The notes beneath the pieces are model-generated. The model saw nothing but the letters and a program-made list of their open reading frames with translations, made no database searches and had not been told where the DNA came from. Shown here in pieces: positions 8,154 through 16,593 of a stretch of DNA of 64,000 nucleotides. The stretch's first letter is position 1. Every line of letters begins with the position of its first letter. Position numbers and translations under genes: made by a program. Source of the DNA: Hungatella sp. UBA3048 (GTDB lineage: Bacteria > Bacillota > Clostridia > Lachnospirales > Lachnospiraceae). Where the stretch lies: assembly GCA_002367105.1 (NCBI GenBank), contig DFCS01000015.1, forward strand, positions 8,976 through 72,975. Direction: 5' to 3'.

Positions 8154-10132
8154 ATCGCATCTACCTCCGCCATAATCTGTTTTGCAGTAAATCCCTTTAA
8201 GTCCATGGCTCCGGATGGGCAGGTCACCGTACAGGCTCCGCAGCCCTGGCAAACCGCCTCGTTTACCACAGCTATTCTCCGCGTTTGCCTGACTCCATGA
8301 TCCCATATTTCTCTCACTTCGTAGTCAATCGCTCCGTAGGGACAGACTTTGGAACAGCCCGAACACCCGCTGCACAAACGTTCCTCTGCCTTTGCCACCT
8401 GAGGGTTATTTAAAAGCTTCTTTCTGCTTAAAAGACCGATGACCTTGGCTGCGGCTGCTCCTGCCTGGGCCACTGTCTCCGGAATGTCCTTGGGACCCTG
8501 GCAGGTTCCTGATAAGAACACTCCGGCAGTGGGACTTTCCACGGGCCTCAGCTTGGGATGGGCCTCCGTAAAAAAGTCGTTGGTGTCCATGCTGGCCGTG
8601 AGCATCGTAGCCAGAGTCCTGGCCGATTTATCAGGCTCTATGGCCGCTGCCAATACCACCATGTCGGTATGTAACAGAAGCTGTTCTCCAGTCAGCAAGT
8701 CGGAGGCCTGTACTAACAGCTTACCGTCCTTTTGCTCCATGACCTTTCCCACCATTCCCTTCCGGTAATCAACGCCGTAATCTTCCACTGCCCTGCGGTA
8801 AAATTCGTCGAAATTCTTTCCCGGTGTGCGTACGTCGATGTAAAAAACATGAACATTGATGTCCGGATATTTGTCACGGATCATTATGGCGTGTTTGGCC
8901 GTGTACATGCAGCAGATCTTAGAGCAGTAGCTCTTTTCCCTGCAGGATTCCCCACGGGACCCGACGCACTGGATAAATACCATATCGTTCGGGTGCTTGC
9001 GGCTGGAGGGCTTCACCAGTTCTCCTTTTGTGGGGCCGGCGGCATTCATCAGCCGTTCCAGTTCTAAGGAAGTGATGACGTCAGGGCTTTTGGAATACTG
9101 GAATTCGTCGAACCGTTCCAGGGAGATGGGCTGAAACCCTGTGGCAGCAACAATGGCTCCGTATTTCCTGGTGATCATCTCATCCTGTTGGTCAAAGTCA
9201 ATGGCTCCCACGCCGCAGGTTTTTTGGCATATGCCGCATTTACCGGTTTTAAAATGAATGCAGGCTTCCCTGTCAATGGACGGTATGTTGGGAATTGCCT
9301 GGGCAAAGGGAATATAAATGGCAGTCCGGTTATCCAGCCTTTCATTAAATTCGTTCCCCGTTTTCTTAGAAGGGCATTCTTTCATACACGCTCCGCAGCC
9401 CGTACATTTCTCTTCCAGTATGCTTCTGGCTTTTTTCCGGATATCAACGGTGAAATTCCCAACAAAACCTTTTACCTTCTCCACTTCACTGTAGGTAAAC
9501 AAACGGATCTTCTCGTGGGCTGCAGCATCCACCATCTTAGGCGTGAGGATACAGGCCGCACAGTCCAAAGTGGGAAACGTCTTATCAAGCTGAGCCATTT
9601 TTCCGCCAATGGTCGGTGATTTCTCTACTATGTCAACTTCAAATCCTGCATCCGCAATATCAAGGGCCGTCTGGATACCCGCAATTCCTCCCCCGATCAC
9701 CAGAGCCCGCTTTGTCACCGGGGTTTCTCCCGCTGTCAGTGGTTCGTTGAAACGGACCTTGGCAATAGCCGCTTTTGCTAGGAGAATTGCTTTTTTCGTT
9801 CCTTCTTCTTTATTTTTATGGATCCAGGAGCATTGCTCCCTGATATTGGCGATTTCCACCATATAAGGATTTAGTCCCGCGGCCTGTGCAGCTTTGCGGA
9901 ACGTAGCTTCATGCATGCGCGGGGAGCAGGAGCACACCACGATTCCGGTCAATCCCTTTTCCTTTATGGCATTTTGGATCATAAGCTGGCCGGTTTCCGA
10001 ACACATGTAGGAATAATCAGATGCAAAAACAACGCCCGGTTCTTCCTTCACAGCTCCTGCGACCTCGCTTACATCCACAGCAGCCGCTATGTTGCTTCCG
10101 CACCAACAGACAAAAACTCCTATTTTCTGCAA
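8144..10132 (-). CDS. hdrA: Heterodisulfide reductase subunit A-like flavoprotein
   Basis: A 662-residue HdrA. Features in order: an N-terminal Cys motif (VCWCGSNIAAAVDV), a CSPRMHEATFR segment, a thioredoxin-reductase-like FAD domain (RALVIGGGIAGIQTALDIADAGFEV then GGKMAQLDKTFPTLDCAACILTPKM), an inserted ferredoxin domain (CTGCGACMKECPSK and CGICQKTCGVGAID), and C-terminal CSGCSGCSKVCPYGAID and CQGCGACTVTCPSGAMD clusters. HdrA carries the bifurcating FAD in methanogenic complexes. The start is a TTG at 10132 behind AAAGGAGGGG; there is no suitable ATG nearby. Here the high-potential acceptor is probably fumarate rather than a thiol disulfide, because frdAB are in the same operon. Confidence 0.94.
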   Translation of the reverse strand: MQKIGVFVCWCGSNIAAAVDVSEVAGAVKEEPGVVFASDYSYMCSETGQLMIQNAIKEKGLTGIVVCSCSPRMHEATFRKAAQAAGLNPYMVEIANIREQCSWIHKNKEEGTKKAILLAKAAIAKVRFNEPLTAGETPVTKRALVIGGGIAGIQTALDIADAGFEVDIVEKSPTIGGKMAQLDKTFPTLDCAACILTPKMVDAAAHEKIRLFTYSEVEKVKGFVGNFTVDIRKKARSILEEKCTGCGACMKECPSKKTGNEFNERLDNRTAIYIPFAQAIPNIPSIDREACIHFKTGKCGICQKTCGVGAIDFDQQDEMITRKYGAIVAATGFQPISLERFDEFQYSKSPDVITSLELERLMNAAGPTKGELVKPSSRKHPNDMVFIQCVGSRGESCREKSYCSKICCMYTAKHAIMIRDKYPDINVHVFYIDVRTPGKNFDEFYRRAVEDYGVDYRKGMVGKVMEQKDGKLLVQASDLLTGEQLLLHTDMVVLAAAIEPDKSARTLATMLTASMDTNDFFTEAHPKLRPVESPTAGVFLSGTCQGPKDIPETVAQAGAAAAKVIGLLSRKKLLNNPQVAKAEERLCSGCSGCSKVCPYGAIDYEVREIWDHGVRQTRRIAVVNEAVCQGCGACTVTCPSGAMDLKGFTAKQIMAEVDAICR

Positions 10133-10154
10133 ATTCTTCCCCTCCTTTCTTTTG

Positions 10155-10526
10155 TCACCTGCTGTACTTTCTGAATGCCGCCATTAGGGCCTGCTGGGGA
10201 AGCGAAGGATCCAGCCGCTCCGCTATATCCTGGGGTTTCAGCCGGTTCCCCTCCGATGCCCTTAACTTTAAAACCTGGACGGCTTCTATGAGTTTCTGAG
10301 GCTTTACCCCTCTGGGGCACCGCTCCTCACAGACCAGACAGGACATACAGTAATACTGGGATTCCGATTCCAAAAGAGGGGTGATATGATTGTTTTGAAC
10401 CATTTCCACAAATTGATGAGGGTGATATTCCATCTTTTCAAATGCAGGGCAGGAAGCTGTACATTTTCCGCATTTCATGCATTTTAAGGGATTCACACCG
10501 CTGATCCTTAAAATTTCTTCCCTCAC
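10155..10526 (-). CDS. hdrC: Heterodisulfide reductase subunit C-like ferredoxin
   Basis: A 123-residue HdrC with two [4Fe-4S] motifs, CMKCGKCTASCPAF and CMSCLVCEERCPRG, in the usual spacing. It connects HdrA to HdrB. The start codon is GTG at 10526 behind GGAGGAAGAAAC; its GTGA overlaps the hdrB stop codon by 4 bp. The C terminus (LPQQALMAAFRKYSR) is the expected HdrC tail. It lies 22 bp upstream of hdrA. The order hdrB-hdrC-hdrA is inverted relative to many archaeal hdrABC operons. Confidence 0.92.
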   Translation of the reverse strand: MREEILRISGVNPLKCMKCGKCTASCPAFEKMEYHPHQFVEMVQNNHITPLLESESQYYCMSCLVCEERCPRGVKPQKLIEAVQVLKLRASEGNRLKPQDIAERLDPSLPQQALMAAFRKYSR

Positions 10527-11323
10527 GTTTCTTCCTCCTGTTCTTTCACTCCCAAAGCTTCCGCAAAAAGTTCCGTAAAATAGTAAACCGGAATGCCATC
10601 TTTCAGACCGCCGTTTTCCAGATTGTATTTACACAGGGGACAGGCCGTAATCATGGCTTCCGCTCCCTGGTCCATAGCAGCTTCCATAATAGAGGAACTT
10701 TTTTTAGAAGCAAATTCCTCATCTTCCATGGTCACATATCCGCCGCAGCACTCGTTTTTTAAAGCGTAGTGAACCGGTTTTGCACCGATTGCAAGGAGAA
10801 ACTCTTCCATAACCGATGGATTTTCCGGATCGTCAAAATTCATTACATCAAAAGGCCTTAATAGCAGGCAGCCATAATAAGGAGCAATCTTCTTTCCATT
10901 AAGAGGTTGTTTTACTTTTTCCCTGATCCGGTCAAAGCCTATCCGGTCGCGAAGCAGTTCCAAGTAGTGGATCACCTTTGTCTCACCTTCATAACCATTC
11001 TCAGGTTCTAAATAAGCGTTGATCTTCCTCCTGATTTCTCCGGAAGTCTTTACATCCTCATTGACCCTTTTTATCACGTGGTGGCATGCAGAGCATACAG
11101 TCACCAGATCCTGCTTTTTATCCCCGGCTTCTCTTAATGCGCGCACAGGAGAAAGGCGCGTGGCCAGTTCGTCTGCCATTCCAGGGTAGACGCCTCCGCA
11201 GCATTGCCAGTCTTCTATCTCTTCCAGCTCAATCTCAAATATTTGGGCACAATCCCTGGCATAGCGGTCCAGCTTCTTCGCCTTTGCCTTCAATGTGCAG
11301 CCCGGATAATAGCTGTAAACCAT
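10523..11323 (-). CDS. hdrB: Heterodisulfide reductase subunit B-like CCG protein
   Basis: A 266-residue HdrB with two complete cysteine-rich CCG domains: first YYPGCTLK, then CCGG, then CSACH; second YYGCLLLRP, then CCGG, then CPLCKYN. In HdrB these hold the two noncubane [4Fe-4S] clusters that reduce disulfides. It is the first gene of the operon (ATG 11323, GGGAGG upstream), opposite glpK. In TfrB of methanogens the HdrB-type domain is fused to the fumarate reductase Fe-S subunit; here the same parts occur as separate genes. Whether its active site reduces an unknown disulfide or only passes electrons on to FrdB is open. Confidence 0.92.
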   Translation of the reverse strand: MVYSYYPGCTLKAKAKKLDRYARDCAQIFEIELEEIEDWQCCGGVYPGMADELATRLSPVRALREAGDKKQDLVTVCSACHHVIKRVNEDVKTSGEIRRKINAYLEPENGYEGETKVIHYLELLRDRIGFDRIREKVKQPLNGKKIAPYYGCLLLRPFDVMNFDDPENPSVMEEFLLAIGAKPVHYALKNECCGGYVTMEDEEFASKKSSSIMEAAMDQGAEAMITACPLCKYNLENGGLKDGIPVYYFTELFAEALGVKEQEEET

Positions 11324-11412
11324 TGTATAAAACCTCCCAACCTCTCACATTGATAATAATTTATCATATATCAGAAGTGAGCGGAATCATTGGAAAGTAT
11401 TGAACACATTTA

Positions 11413-11448
11413 GTAAGTAAAATAAATGGACTTGCGTTTCTTACTTAC
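11413..11448. promoter_or_regulatory. Inverted repeat in the hdrB/glpK divergent region
   Basis: GTAAGTAA at 11413-11420 is mirrored by TTACTTAC at 11441-11448 with a 20-bp spacer. The arms lie about 90-125 bp upstream of hdrB and just upstream of a glpK -10 candidate (TATAAT 11498-11503). A dimeric regulator could control either or both divergent operons. No regulator gene is adjacent, so the binding protein is unknown. Confidence 0.35.
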
Positions 11449-11534
11449 GTAATTCATTCTTTACTTTCCTATTCTTCTTTTTTCGCCAGGGTTCTCCTAT
11501 AATGATTAAAAACAAAAGGAAAAGGAGATTTTTT

Positions 11535-13031
11535 ATGGCAAAGTATGTAATGGCATTGGATGCGGGCACAACAAGTAACCGGTGTATTCTGTTCAATGAA
11601 AAAGGGGAAATATGCAGCGTTGCTCAAAAGGAATTTACACAGTATTTTCCAAAACCCGGTTGGGTGGAGCACGATGCAAATGAGATTTGGTCCACTCAAT
11701 TGGGGGTTGCAGTGGAGGCCATGTCCAAAATAGGTGCTTCTGCAGAAGACATTTCTGCAATCGGAATCACCAACCAGAGGGAAACTACTATCGTATGGGA
11801 TAAGGCAACCGGCGATCCCGTTTATCACGCAATCGTATGGCAATGCCGCAGAACTTCTGAATACTGTGATTCCTTAAAGGAAAAAGGATTGGTCGACACC
11901 TTCCGCTCCAAAACCGGACTGGTCATTGACGCCTATTTTTCCGGAACCAAATTAAAATGGATTCTGGACAACGTAGAGGGCGCAAGAGAAAGGGCTGAAA
12001 GAGGAGAACTCTTATTCGGAACCGTAGAAACATGGCTGATTTGGAAACTGACGAAGGGACGGGTTCACGTAACAGATTACTCCAACGCTTCCCGGACCAT
12101 GATGTTTAATATCAATACCTTAGAATGGGACGATGAAATTCTTACAGAACTTAACATTCCAAAGTCCCTGCTGCCCCAGGCAAAGCCCTCAAGCTGCATA
12201 TACGGAGAATCCGACTCCCAGTTCTTTGGCGGTCCTATTCCGGTCAGCGGTGCGGCAGGGGATCAGCAGGCAGCACTTTTCGGTCAGACCTGCTTTACCG
12301 CCGGTGAAGCTAAAAATACATATGGAACCGGGTGCTTCTTACTGATGAATACCGGGGAAAAGCCTGTATTCTCCAGCAACGGCCTGGTAACTACCATTGC
12401 CTGGGGACTGGATGGAAAAGTGAATTATGCCCTGGAGGGTTCCATCTTCGTAGCAGGAGCCGCCGTCCAGTGGCTTCGGGACGAACTGAAATTCATTGAT
12501 TCCGCTCAGGATTCCGAATATATGGCACGCAAGGTAAAAGATACCAACGGCTGTTACGTCGTTCCTGCATTTACAGGACTGGGGGCTCCCCACTGGGATC
12601 AGTACGCCAGAGGCACTGTGGTAGGAATTACACGGGGCGTGAACAAATGTCACATCATCCGCGCCACCCTGGATTCCCTGGCCTATCAGGTCAATGACGT
12701 GCTGCAGGCGATGAGATCGGATTCCGGAATCGAACTGGCCTCCTTAAAGGTTGACGGAGGAGCCAGTGCCAACAACTACCTCATGCAGACGCAGGCAGAT
12801 ATCATAAATGCTCCCGTAAACCGCCCCCAATGTGTGGAAACTACTGCTATGGGCGCCGCTTATCTGGCAGGCCTGGCAGTGGGATATTGGGAAAACAAGG
12901 AAGATGTTATAAAGAACTGGGCCATTGACAGGACCTTTGAACCTGTTATCAGCGGGGAAGAACGAACCAAGAGGATCAATGGATGGAACAGAGCTGTGAA
13001 ATATTCCTTTGATTGGGCAAAAGAAGATTAG
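11535..13031 (+). CDS. glpK: Glycerol kinase
   Basis: A 498-residue FGGY-family glycerol kinase phosphorylating glycerol to sn-glycerol 3-phosphate with ATP. Visible family motifs are the N-terminal phosphate loop DAGTTSNRCILF, GITNQRETTIVWD, the substrate region CRRTSEYC, GAAGDQQAALFGQ, YGTGCFLLMNTGE and DGGASANNYLMQTQADI. ATG 11535 has AAAGGAG at optimal distance; an upstream in-frame ATG at 11502 sits before this site and over the -10 element TATAAT (11498-11503), and is rejected. The facilitator gene follows 32 bp downstream, forming a glpKF operon divergent from hdrB. No glpD or GlpP/GlpR gene is present in the window. Confidence 0.97.
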   Translation: MAKYVMALDAGTTSNRCILFNEKGEICSVAQKEFTQYFPKPGWVEHDANEIWSTQLGVAVEAMSKIGASAEDISAIGITNQRETTIVWDKATGDPVYHAIVWQCRRTSEYCDSLKEKGLVDTFRSKTGLVIDAYFSGTKLKWILDNVEGARERAERGELLFGTVETWLIWKLTKGRVHVTDYSNASRTMMFNINTLEWDDEILTELNIPKSLLPQAKPSSCIYGESDSQFFGGPIPVSGAAGDQQAALFGQTCFTAGEAKNTYGTGCFLLMNTGEKPVFSSNGLVTTIAWGLDGKVNYALEGSIFVAGAAVQWLRDELKFIDSAQDSEYMARKVKDTNGCYVVPAFTGLGAPHWDQYARGTVVGITRGVNKCHIIRATLDSLAYQVNDVLQAMRSDSGIELASLKVDGGASANNYLMQTQADIINAPVNRPQCVETTAMGAAYLAGLAVGYWENKEDVIKNWAIDRTFEPVISGEERTKRINGWNRAVKYSFDWAKED

Positions 13032-13063
13032 AAAACTAAATAAAAGTTTCAGGGAGGAAACGT

Positions 13064-13774
13064 ATGTTAATGTATATAGCAGAATTTTTAGGAACTATGA
13101 TTTTGATTTTGCTTGGAGACGGCGTGGTCGCCAATGTTAACCTGGATAAGTCCGGTATGAAGGGTGGAGGTTCCGTCCAGGTCTCCTTTGCATGGGGTTT
13201 AGCGGTTATGATACCTGCTTTCATCTTCGGCGCAGCTTCCGGAGCCCATTTTAATCCGGCTCTTACCATTGCCCTGGCGGCAGACGGAAGCCTTCCATGG
13301 GACCTTGTTCCGGGATATGTGATCGCACAATTTGCAGGAGCATTTACCGGTGCCGTCCTGGTTTACTTATTGTTTAAGGATCAGCTAGACGCAACGGAGA
13401 GCCAGGCCACGAAACGAGGTGTTTTCTGTACTTCACCTGCGATTCCCAACACCGGCCGCAACCTGTTAAGCGAAGCTATCGGAACATTCGTTCTTGTATT
13501 TGCAATTAAAGGCATCGGACAGACAGGAGCGGTTCCTGGACTAGGTAACTTTTTTGTGTTTGGAATCATCGTTTCCATCGGTATGTCCCTTGGAGGCTTA
13601 ACCGGATACGCCATCAATCCTGCCAGAGATTTAGGCCCCCGCCTTGCTCACGCCGTTCTTCCCATCAAGGATAAAGGCAGCTCCAACTGGAAATATGCTC
13701 CCATCGTGTTATTCGGGCCCCTGATCGGTGCCTTAGCTGCGGTACTTCTCTACAGCGCGATCCCCTGGGCATAA
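13064..13774 (+). CDS. glpF: Glycerol uptake facilitator (aquaglyceroporin)
   Basis: A 236-residue MIP-family channel with six predicted membrane helices. Both half-helix signatures are intact: HFNPALTIAL in the first repeat and YAINPARDLGPRL in the second, the latter with the Asp after NPAR typical of glycerol facilitators rather than water channels. ATG at 13064 follows GGGAGGAAACGT. It lies directly behind glpK and ends before a bidirectional terminator. It allows glycerol diffusion, which the kinase traps as glycerol 3-phosphate. Confidence 0.95.
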   Translation: MLMYIAEFLGTMILILLGDGVVANVNLDKSGMKGGGSVQVSFAWGLAVMIPAFIFGAASGAHFNPALTIALAADGSLPWDLVPGYVIAQFAGAFTGAVLVYLLFKDQLDATESQATKRGVFCTSPAIPNTGRNLLSEAIGTFVLVFAIKGIGQTGAVPGLGNFFVFGIIVSIGMSLGGLTGYAINPARDLGPRLAHAVLPIKDKGSSNWKYAPIVLFGPLIGALAAVLLYSAIPWA

Positions 13775-13810
13775 ATATACCTTTACTATCCTGTTAATGT
13801 GACCAATAAG

Positions 13811-13857
13811 AAAAGAAAAAGGCCGGAACACCTGCCCAGGGTTTCCGGCACTTTTCT
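13811..13857. terminator. Bidirectional terminator between glpF and the response regulator
   Basis: GCCGGAA (13822-13828) pairs with TTCCGGC (13843-13849) around a C-rich loop. It is flanked by T-rich tracts on both strands, consistent with shared termination of two convergent genes. Confidence 0.7.
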
Positions 13858-13859
13858 CA

Positions 13860-14549
13860 CTATGCCAGGCACTCCTCTTCGATTATGTAACGGTAAACAA
13901 CACTGGGCCTTCCTCCAGTATTATAATCAATGTCACTGATAACCCTCTGTTTTTCCAACAGATAGTTCATGTACCTTCTGACCGTCACACTGGACAAACG
14001 GACCTCCTTGGCAATCATATCGCTTGTCATTGGATTCAGCTGGTGCATCTTCATATAATCCAATATACTGCTTAAGGTAGCTTCCTGGATTCCCTTGCTG
14101 TTTTCTTCTGCAAGTGGCAGAGAAGAAATATAAAAAAGCTTATCTAATTGGGACTGGGAGAAATTACGGGGTTTCAGCAGTTCCTGACTTTTCGTAAACT
14201 TCTCCAAAGCATGGTTAAACCTGGTATATTCAAATGGCTTTATCAGATAGTCGATAATTCCAAGCGAAAGAAACTTCTTAACATGCTTTACATCATTGGC
14301 GGAACTTACTACTATGACATCCAGATCCTTCTCCTGTCTCCGGATCTCCCGCAGAAGCTCCATTCCATCCATTTTCGGCATATACAGTTCCGTGATGGCC
14401 AAATCTACGGAATGCTCCTCTAAGTAGTTCAGAGCATCCTGTCCATTGCTAAAGCAACCGCATACTTCCATATCTTTATTCAATTCTACAAAATGACGGT
14501 TAATAGAAGCAACGATAGGGTCATCTTCGATGATAATTGTCTGATACAT
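13860..14549 (-). CDS. CitB/DcuR-type response regulator with Glu at the phosphoacceptor site
   Basis: A 229-residue response regulator of the family controlling citrate and C4-dicarboxylate genes. The receiver domain has the acidic pair IIIEDDP, the conserved Ser in VVVSSAND and Lys in YLIKPFEY. The position normally occupied by the phosphorylated Asp (DIYMP in relatives) is Glu54 (TELYMPKMDG, codon GAA at 14388-14390). The C-terminal DNA-binding domain (MTSDMIAKEVRLSSVTVRRYMNYL, then GGRPSVVY) looks intact. ATG 14549 behind GGAGGGG is chosen over a long frame that would run through a terminator. No sensor kinase is adjacent. The substitution suggests a permanently active or phosphorylation-independent regulator. 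Its location between glpF and the etf operon makes the fumarate/4-hydroxybutyrate genes plausible targets. Confidence 0.85.
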   Translation of the reverse strand: MYQTIIIEDDPIVASINRHFVELNKDMEVCGCFSNGQDALNYLEEHSVDLAITELYMPKMDGMELLREIRRQEKDLDVIVVSSANDVKHVKKFLSLGIIDYLIKPFEYTRFNHALEKFTKSQELLKPRNFSQSQLDKLFYISSLPLAEENSKGIQEATLSSILDYMKMHQLNPMTSDMIAKEVRLSSVTVRRYMNYLLEKQRVISDIDYNTGGRPSVVYRYIIEEECLA

Positions 14550-14605
14550 ATTTTTCAACCCCTCCTGTAAATAATGGTTTAAAATAAGATCCCTTATTTC
14601 ATCCA

Positions 14606-14655
14606 ACAAAAAAAGCGCACACAAAAGACAACCTTTCAGTTGTCCTGCTGCGCTC
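14606..14655 (-). terminator. Intrinsic terminator after etfA
   Basis: On the minus strand, AGCGCA and GGACAAC pair with GGTTGTC and TGCGCT around a short loop, followed directly by seven T residues (14607-14613 on the plus strand as A). It ends the bcd-etfBA transcript before the response regulator gene, whose promoter must lie between here and 14549, or it could act as an attenuator for it. Confidence 0.8.
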
Positions 14656-14731
14656 TCTTTCTCTCTGGACCGATATAAACTATTATAGCATACCATAATC
14701 TCTATTTCAATAACCAATCCGGCTGAAATCC

Positions 14732-15775
14732 TTATATTCCGGCCCTGGCTGCCTGAAGCTGCCTGGTCAGTTCCGGAACGATTTTCTTCCAGTCACCGGT
14801 AATCCCGTAATCTGCGACCTCAAAAATGGGGGCGCTTTCATCCTTATTGATTGCAATGATCAAATCAGACTCTTCCATACCTGCCACATGCTGGATTGCC
14901 CCGGAAATTCCAACGGCAAAATACACATTGGGGCGAACGGTCTTTCCGGTCTGGCCCACCTGTAGGTCCTTGGGCTTCCAGCCCGCGTCCACAACGGCCC
15001 TTGAGCAGCTTACCTCCCCGCCCAGTGCACTTGCAAGATCTTCCAGTAGGCGGAAGTTTTCCGGACAGCCTATGCCGCGCCCCCCTGACACCAGTATTTT
15101 AGCGTCCATAATATCTGCTGTTTCATTTACAGCTTTCACAATCTCCAGAATCTCTGTATCGTTCCTGCTATCATGAAAGCCAGGATTGAATTCCTCAATC
15201 ACAGCCTTTCTGTCCTGAATCTTCCCGGCAGTAAGCATCACTCCAGGACGGACCGTGGCCATCTGGGGACGATGATTGGGGCAGGCGATGGTAGCTATGG
15301 TATTGCCGCCGAAAGCGGGGCGAGTCATAAGAAGCTGATTATGCTTCTGCTCCTTACCCGAAACTGGATGTAACGGAAAATCCCCGATTTCCAATTTTGT
15401 ACAATCCGCAGTAAGCCCTGTTGCAATTCTTGCCGACACCTTGGGCCCTAACTCTCTTCCCACAGCAGTTGCACCTATAAGAACGATTTCCGGCTTATAT
15501 TTCCCGATAGCAGAAGCAAGTGCATGGGTATAAGGCTCTGCACGGTACTCTTTAAACTCCAGTCCGTCCACGACGATCACCCTGTCGGCACCATATGCGG
15601 CAAGTTCGTCCGATAATCCCATAATTCCATAACCAATAAGCACTGCGGTCACATCTGTATTTAAAGCCTTCGCAAGTTCCTTTCCTTTTCCAAGCAATTC
15701 AAATGCAATGCTGTTTAACCGGTTATCTGTCTGCTGTGCAAAAACGCAGATCCCTTTGTATTCTTCCATATTCAT
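14732..15775 (-). CDS. etfA: Electron transfer flavoprotein alpha subunit
   Basis: A 347-residue EtfA. The C-terminal FAD domain carries the signature VSGGRGIGCPENFRLLEDLA, AVVDAGWKP, QVGQTGKTVRPNVYFAVGISGAIQH and IIAINKD. Start ATG 15775 follows GGAGGCGGC; a longer frame reaching into etfB is rejected. It forms the heterodimer with EtfB encoded 23 bp upstream, partners butyryl-CoA dehydrogenase, and in Clostridia takes part in bifurcation from NADH to crotonyl-CoA and ferredoxin. The operon ends here at a strong terminator. Confidence 0.95.
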   Translation of the reverse strand: MNMEEYKGICVFAQQTDNRLNSIAFELLGKGKELAKALNTDVTAVLIGYGIMGLSDELAAYGADRVIVVDGLEFKEYRAEPYTHALASAIGKYKPEIVLIGATAVGRELGPKVSARIATGLTADCTKLEIGDFPLHPVSGKEQKHNQLLMTRPAFGGNTIATIACPNHRPQMATVRPGVMLTAGKIQDRKAVIEEFNPGFHDSRNDTEILEIVKAVNETADIMDAKILVSGGRGIGCPENFRLLEDLASALGGEVSCSRAVVDAGWKPKDLQVGQTGKTVRPNVYFAVGISGAIQHVAGMEESDLIIAINKDESAPIFEVADYGITGDWKKIVPELTRQLQAARAGI

Positions 15776-15798
15776 ATTGCCGCCTCCCCTCTCTTCCG

Positions 15799-16584
15799 CT
15801 AGATAACATGTCTTTCCTTTAACTTTTCCACAATAAATGCTGCAGTTTCCCAAGAGGTTCCGTTAATCATCTCTCCCGTCCCTTTTTTCACCTTATCGGA
15901 AGCCTTTGCGATCTGGGTGGGAGAGCCTTTTAAACCGATGTCTGTATCCGATACGTCTTTTAAATCCCCTCTTCCCCATACCGTAATATCCGCTTCATAC
16001 GCATCAAAGATACCGCCCGGTGTCATGTAACGGGGCTCGTTAAGCTCAGAAAGCGCTGTGATCAGACAGGGAAGCTTTGCCTTTAAAACGTGATACCGGT
16101 CCTCAAACTGACGCTCTGCAATCACGCAGTCTCCCTCTGCCCGGATCTTCTGGGCATAGGAAATCACCGGGATGCCTAAATGTTCGGAAAGCTGGGGCCC
16201 AACCTGAGCGGTATCCCCGTCAATGGCCTGACGTCCTGTAATAATCAGATCGTATTCCAGATTTCTGACTGCTCCGGCCAGTGTGGAGGAAGTAGCCCAC
16301 GTATCGGCTCCTCCCAGCACCCGGTCTGTTATTAAGATTGCCTTATCCGCCCCCATGGCCAGGGCCTCCCGCAATACCTCTTCCGCTATAGGAAGTCCCA
16401 TGGTGATAACCGTCACTTCCCCGCCATGCCGGTCCTTTAGGCGAAGGGCAGCTTCCAGTCCGGCTTTGTCGTCCGGGTTCATGACACTTGCCATAGCTGC
16501 CCGGTCCAGAGTGCCATCCGGTTTGAATTTTACCCCGTTTTTTGTATCAGGTACCTGTTTGATACAGACTACTATTTTCACCAC
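15799..16584 (-). CDS. etfB: Electron transfer flavoprotein beta subunit
   Basis: A 261-residue EtfB beginning KIVVCIKQVPDT, with MNPDDKAGLEAALRLKD, ITGRQAIDGDTAQVGPQLSEHL and MTPGGIFDAYE, the usual landmarks of the EtfB nucleotide-binding fold. In bifurcating clostridial Etf this subunit binds the second FAD and NADH. The start is GTG at 16584 with AAGGAGG about 5 nt upstream. It begins 9 bp after the acyl-CoA dehydrogenase stop, so the three genes are one transcription unit. Confidence 0.95.
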   Translation of the reverse strand: MVKIVVCIKQVPDTKNGVKFKPDGTLDRAAMASVMNPDDKAGLEAALRLKDRHGGEVTVITMGLPIAEEVLREALAMGADKAILITDRVLGGADTWATSSTLAGAVRNLEYDLIITGRQAIDGDTAQVGPQLSEHLGIPVISYAQKIRAEGDCVIAERQFEDRYHVLKAKLPCLITALSELNEPRYMTPGGIFDAYEADITVWGRGDLKDVSDTDIGLKGSPTQIAKASDKVKKGTGEMINGTSWETAAFIVEKLKERHVI

Positions 16585-16593
16585 AAGCCCTCC

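Noticed and set aside
8153..8306. Extended N terminus of the MvhD frame
   Set aside because: It overlaps hdrA extensively, and ATG 8153 has a Shine-Dalgarno and begins the conserved domain.
5795..11323. Anaerobic sulfite reductase or hydrogenase-linked complex
   Set aside because: No asrC, dsr or hydrogenase catalytic subunit is present; the operon instead contains frdAB.
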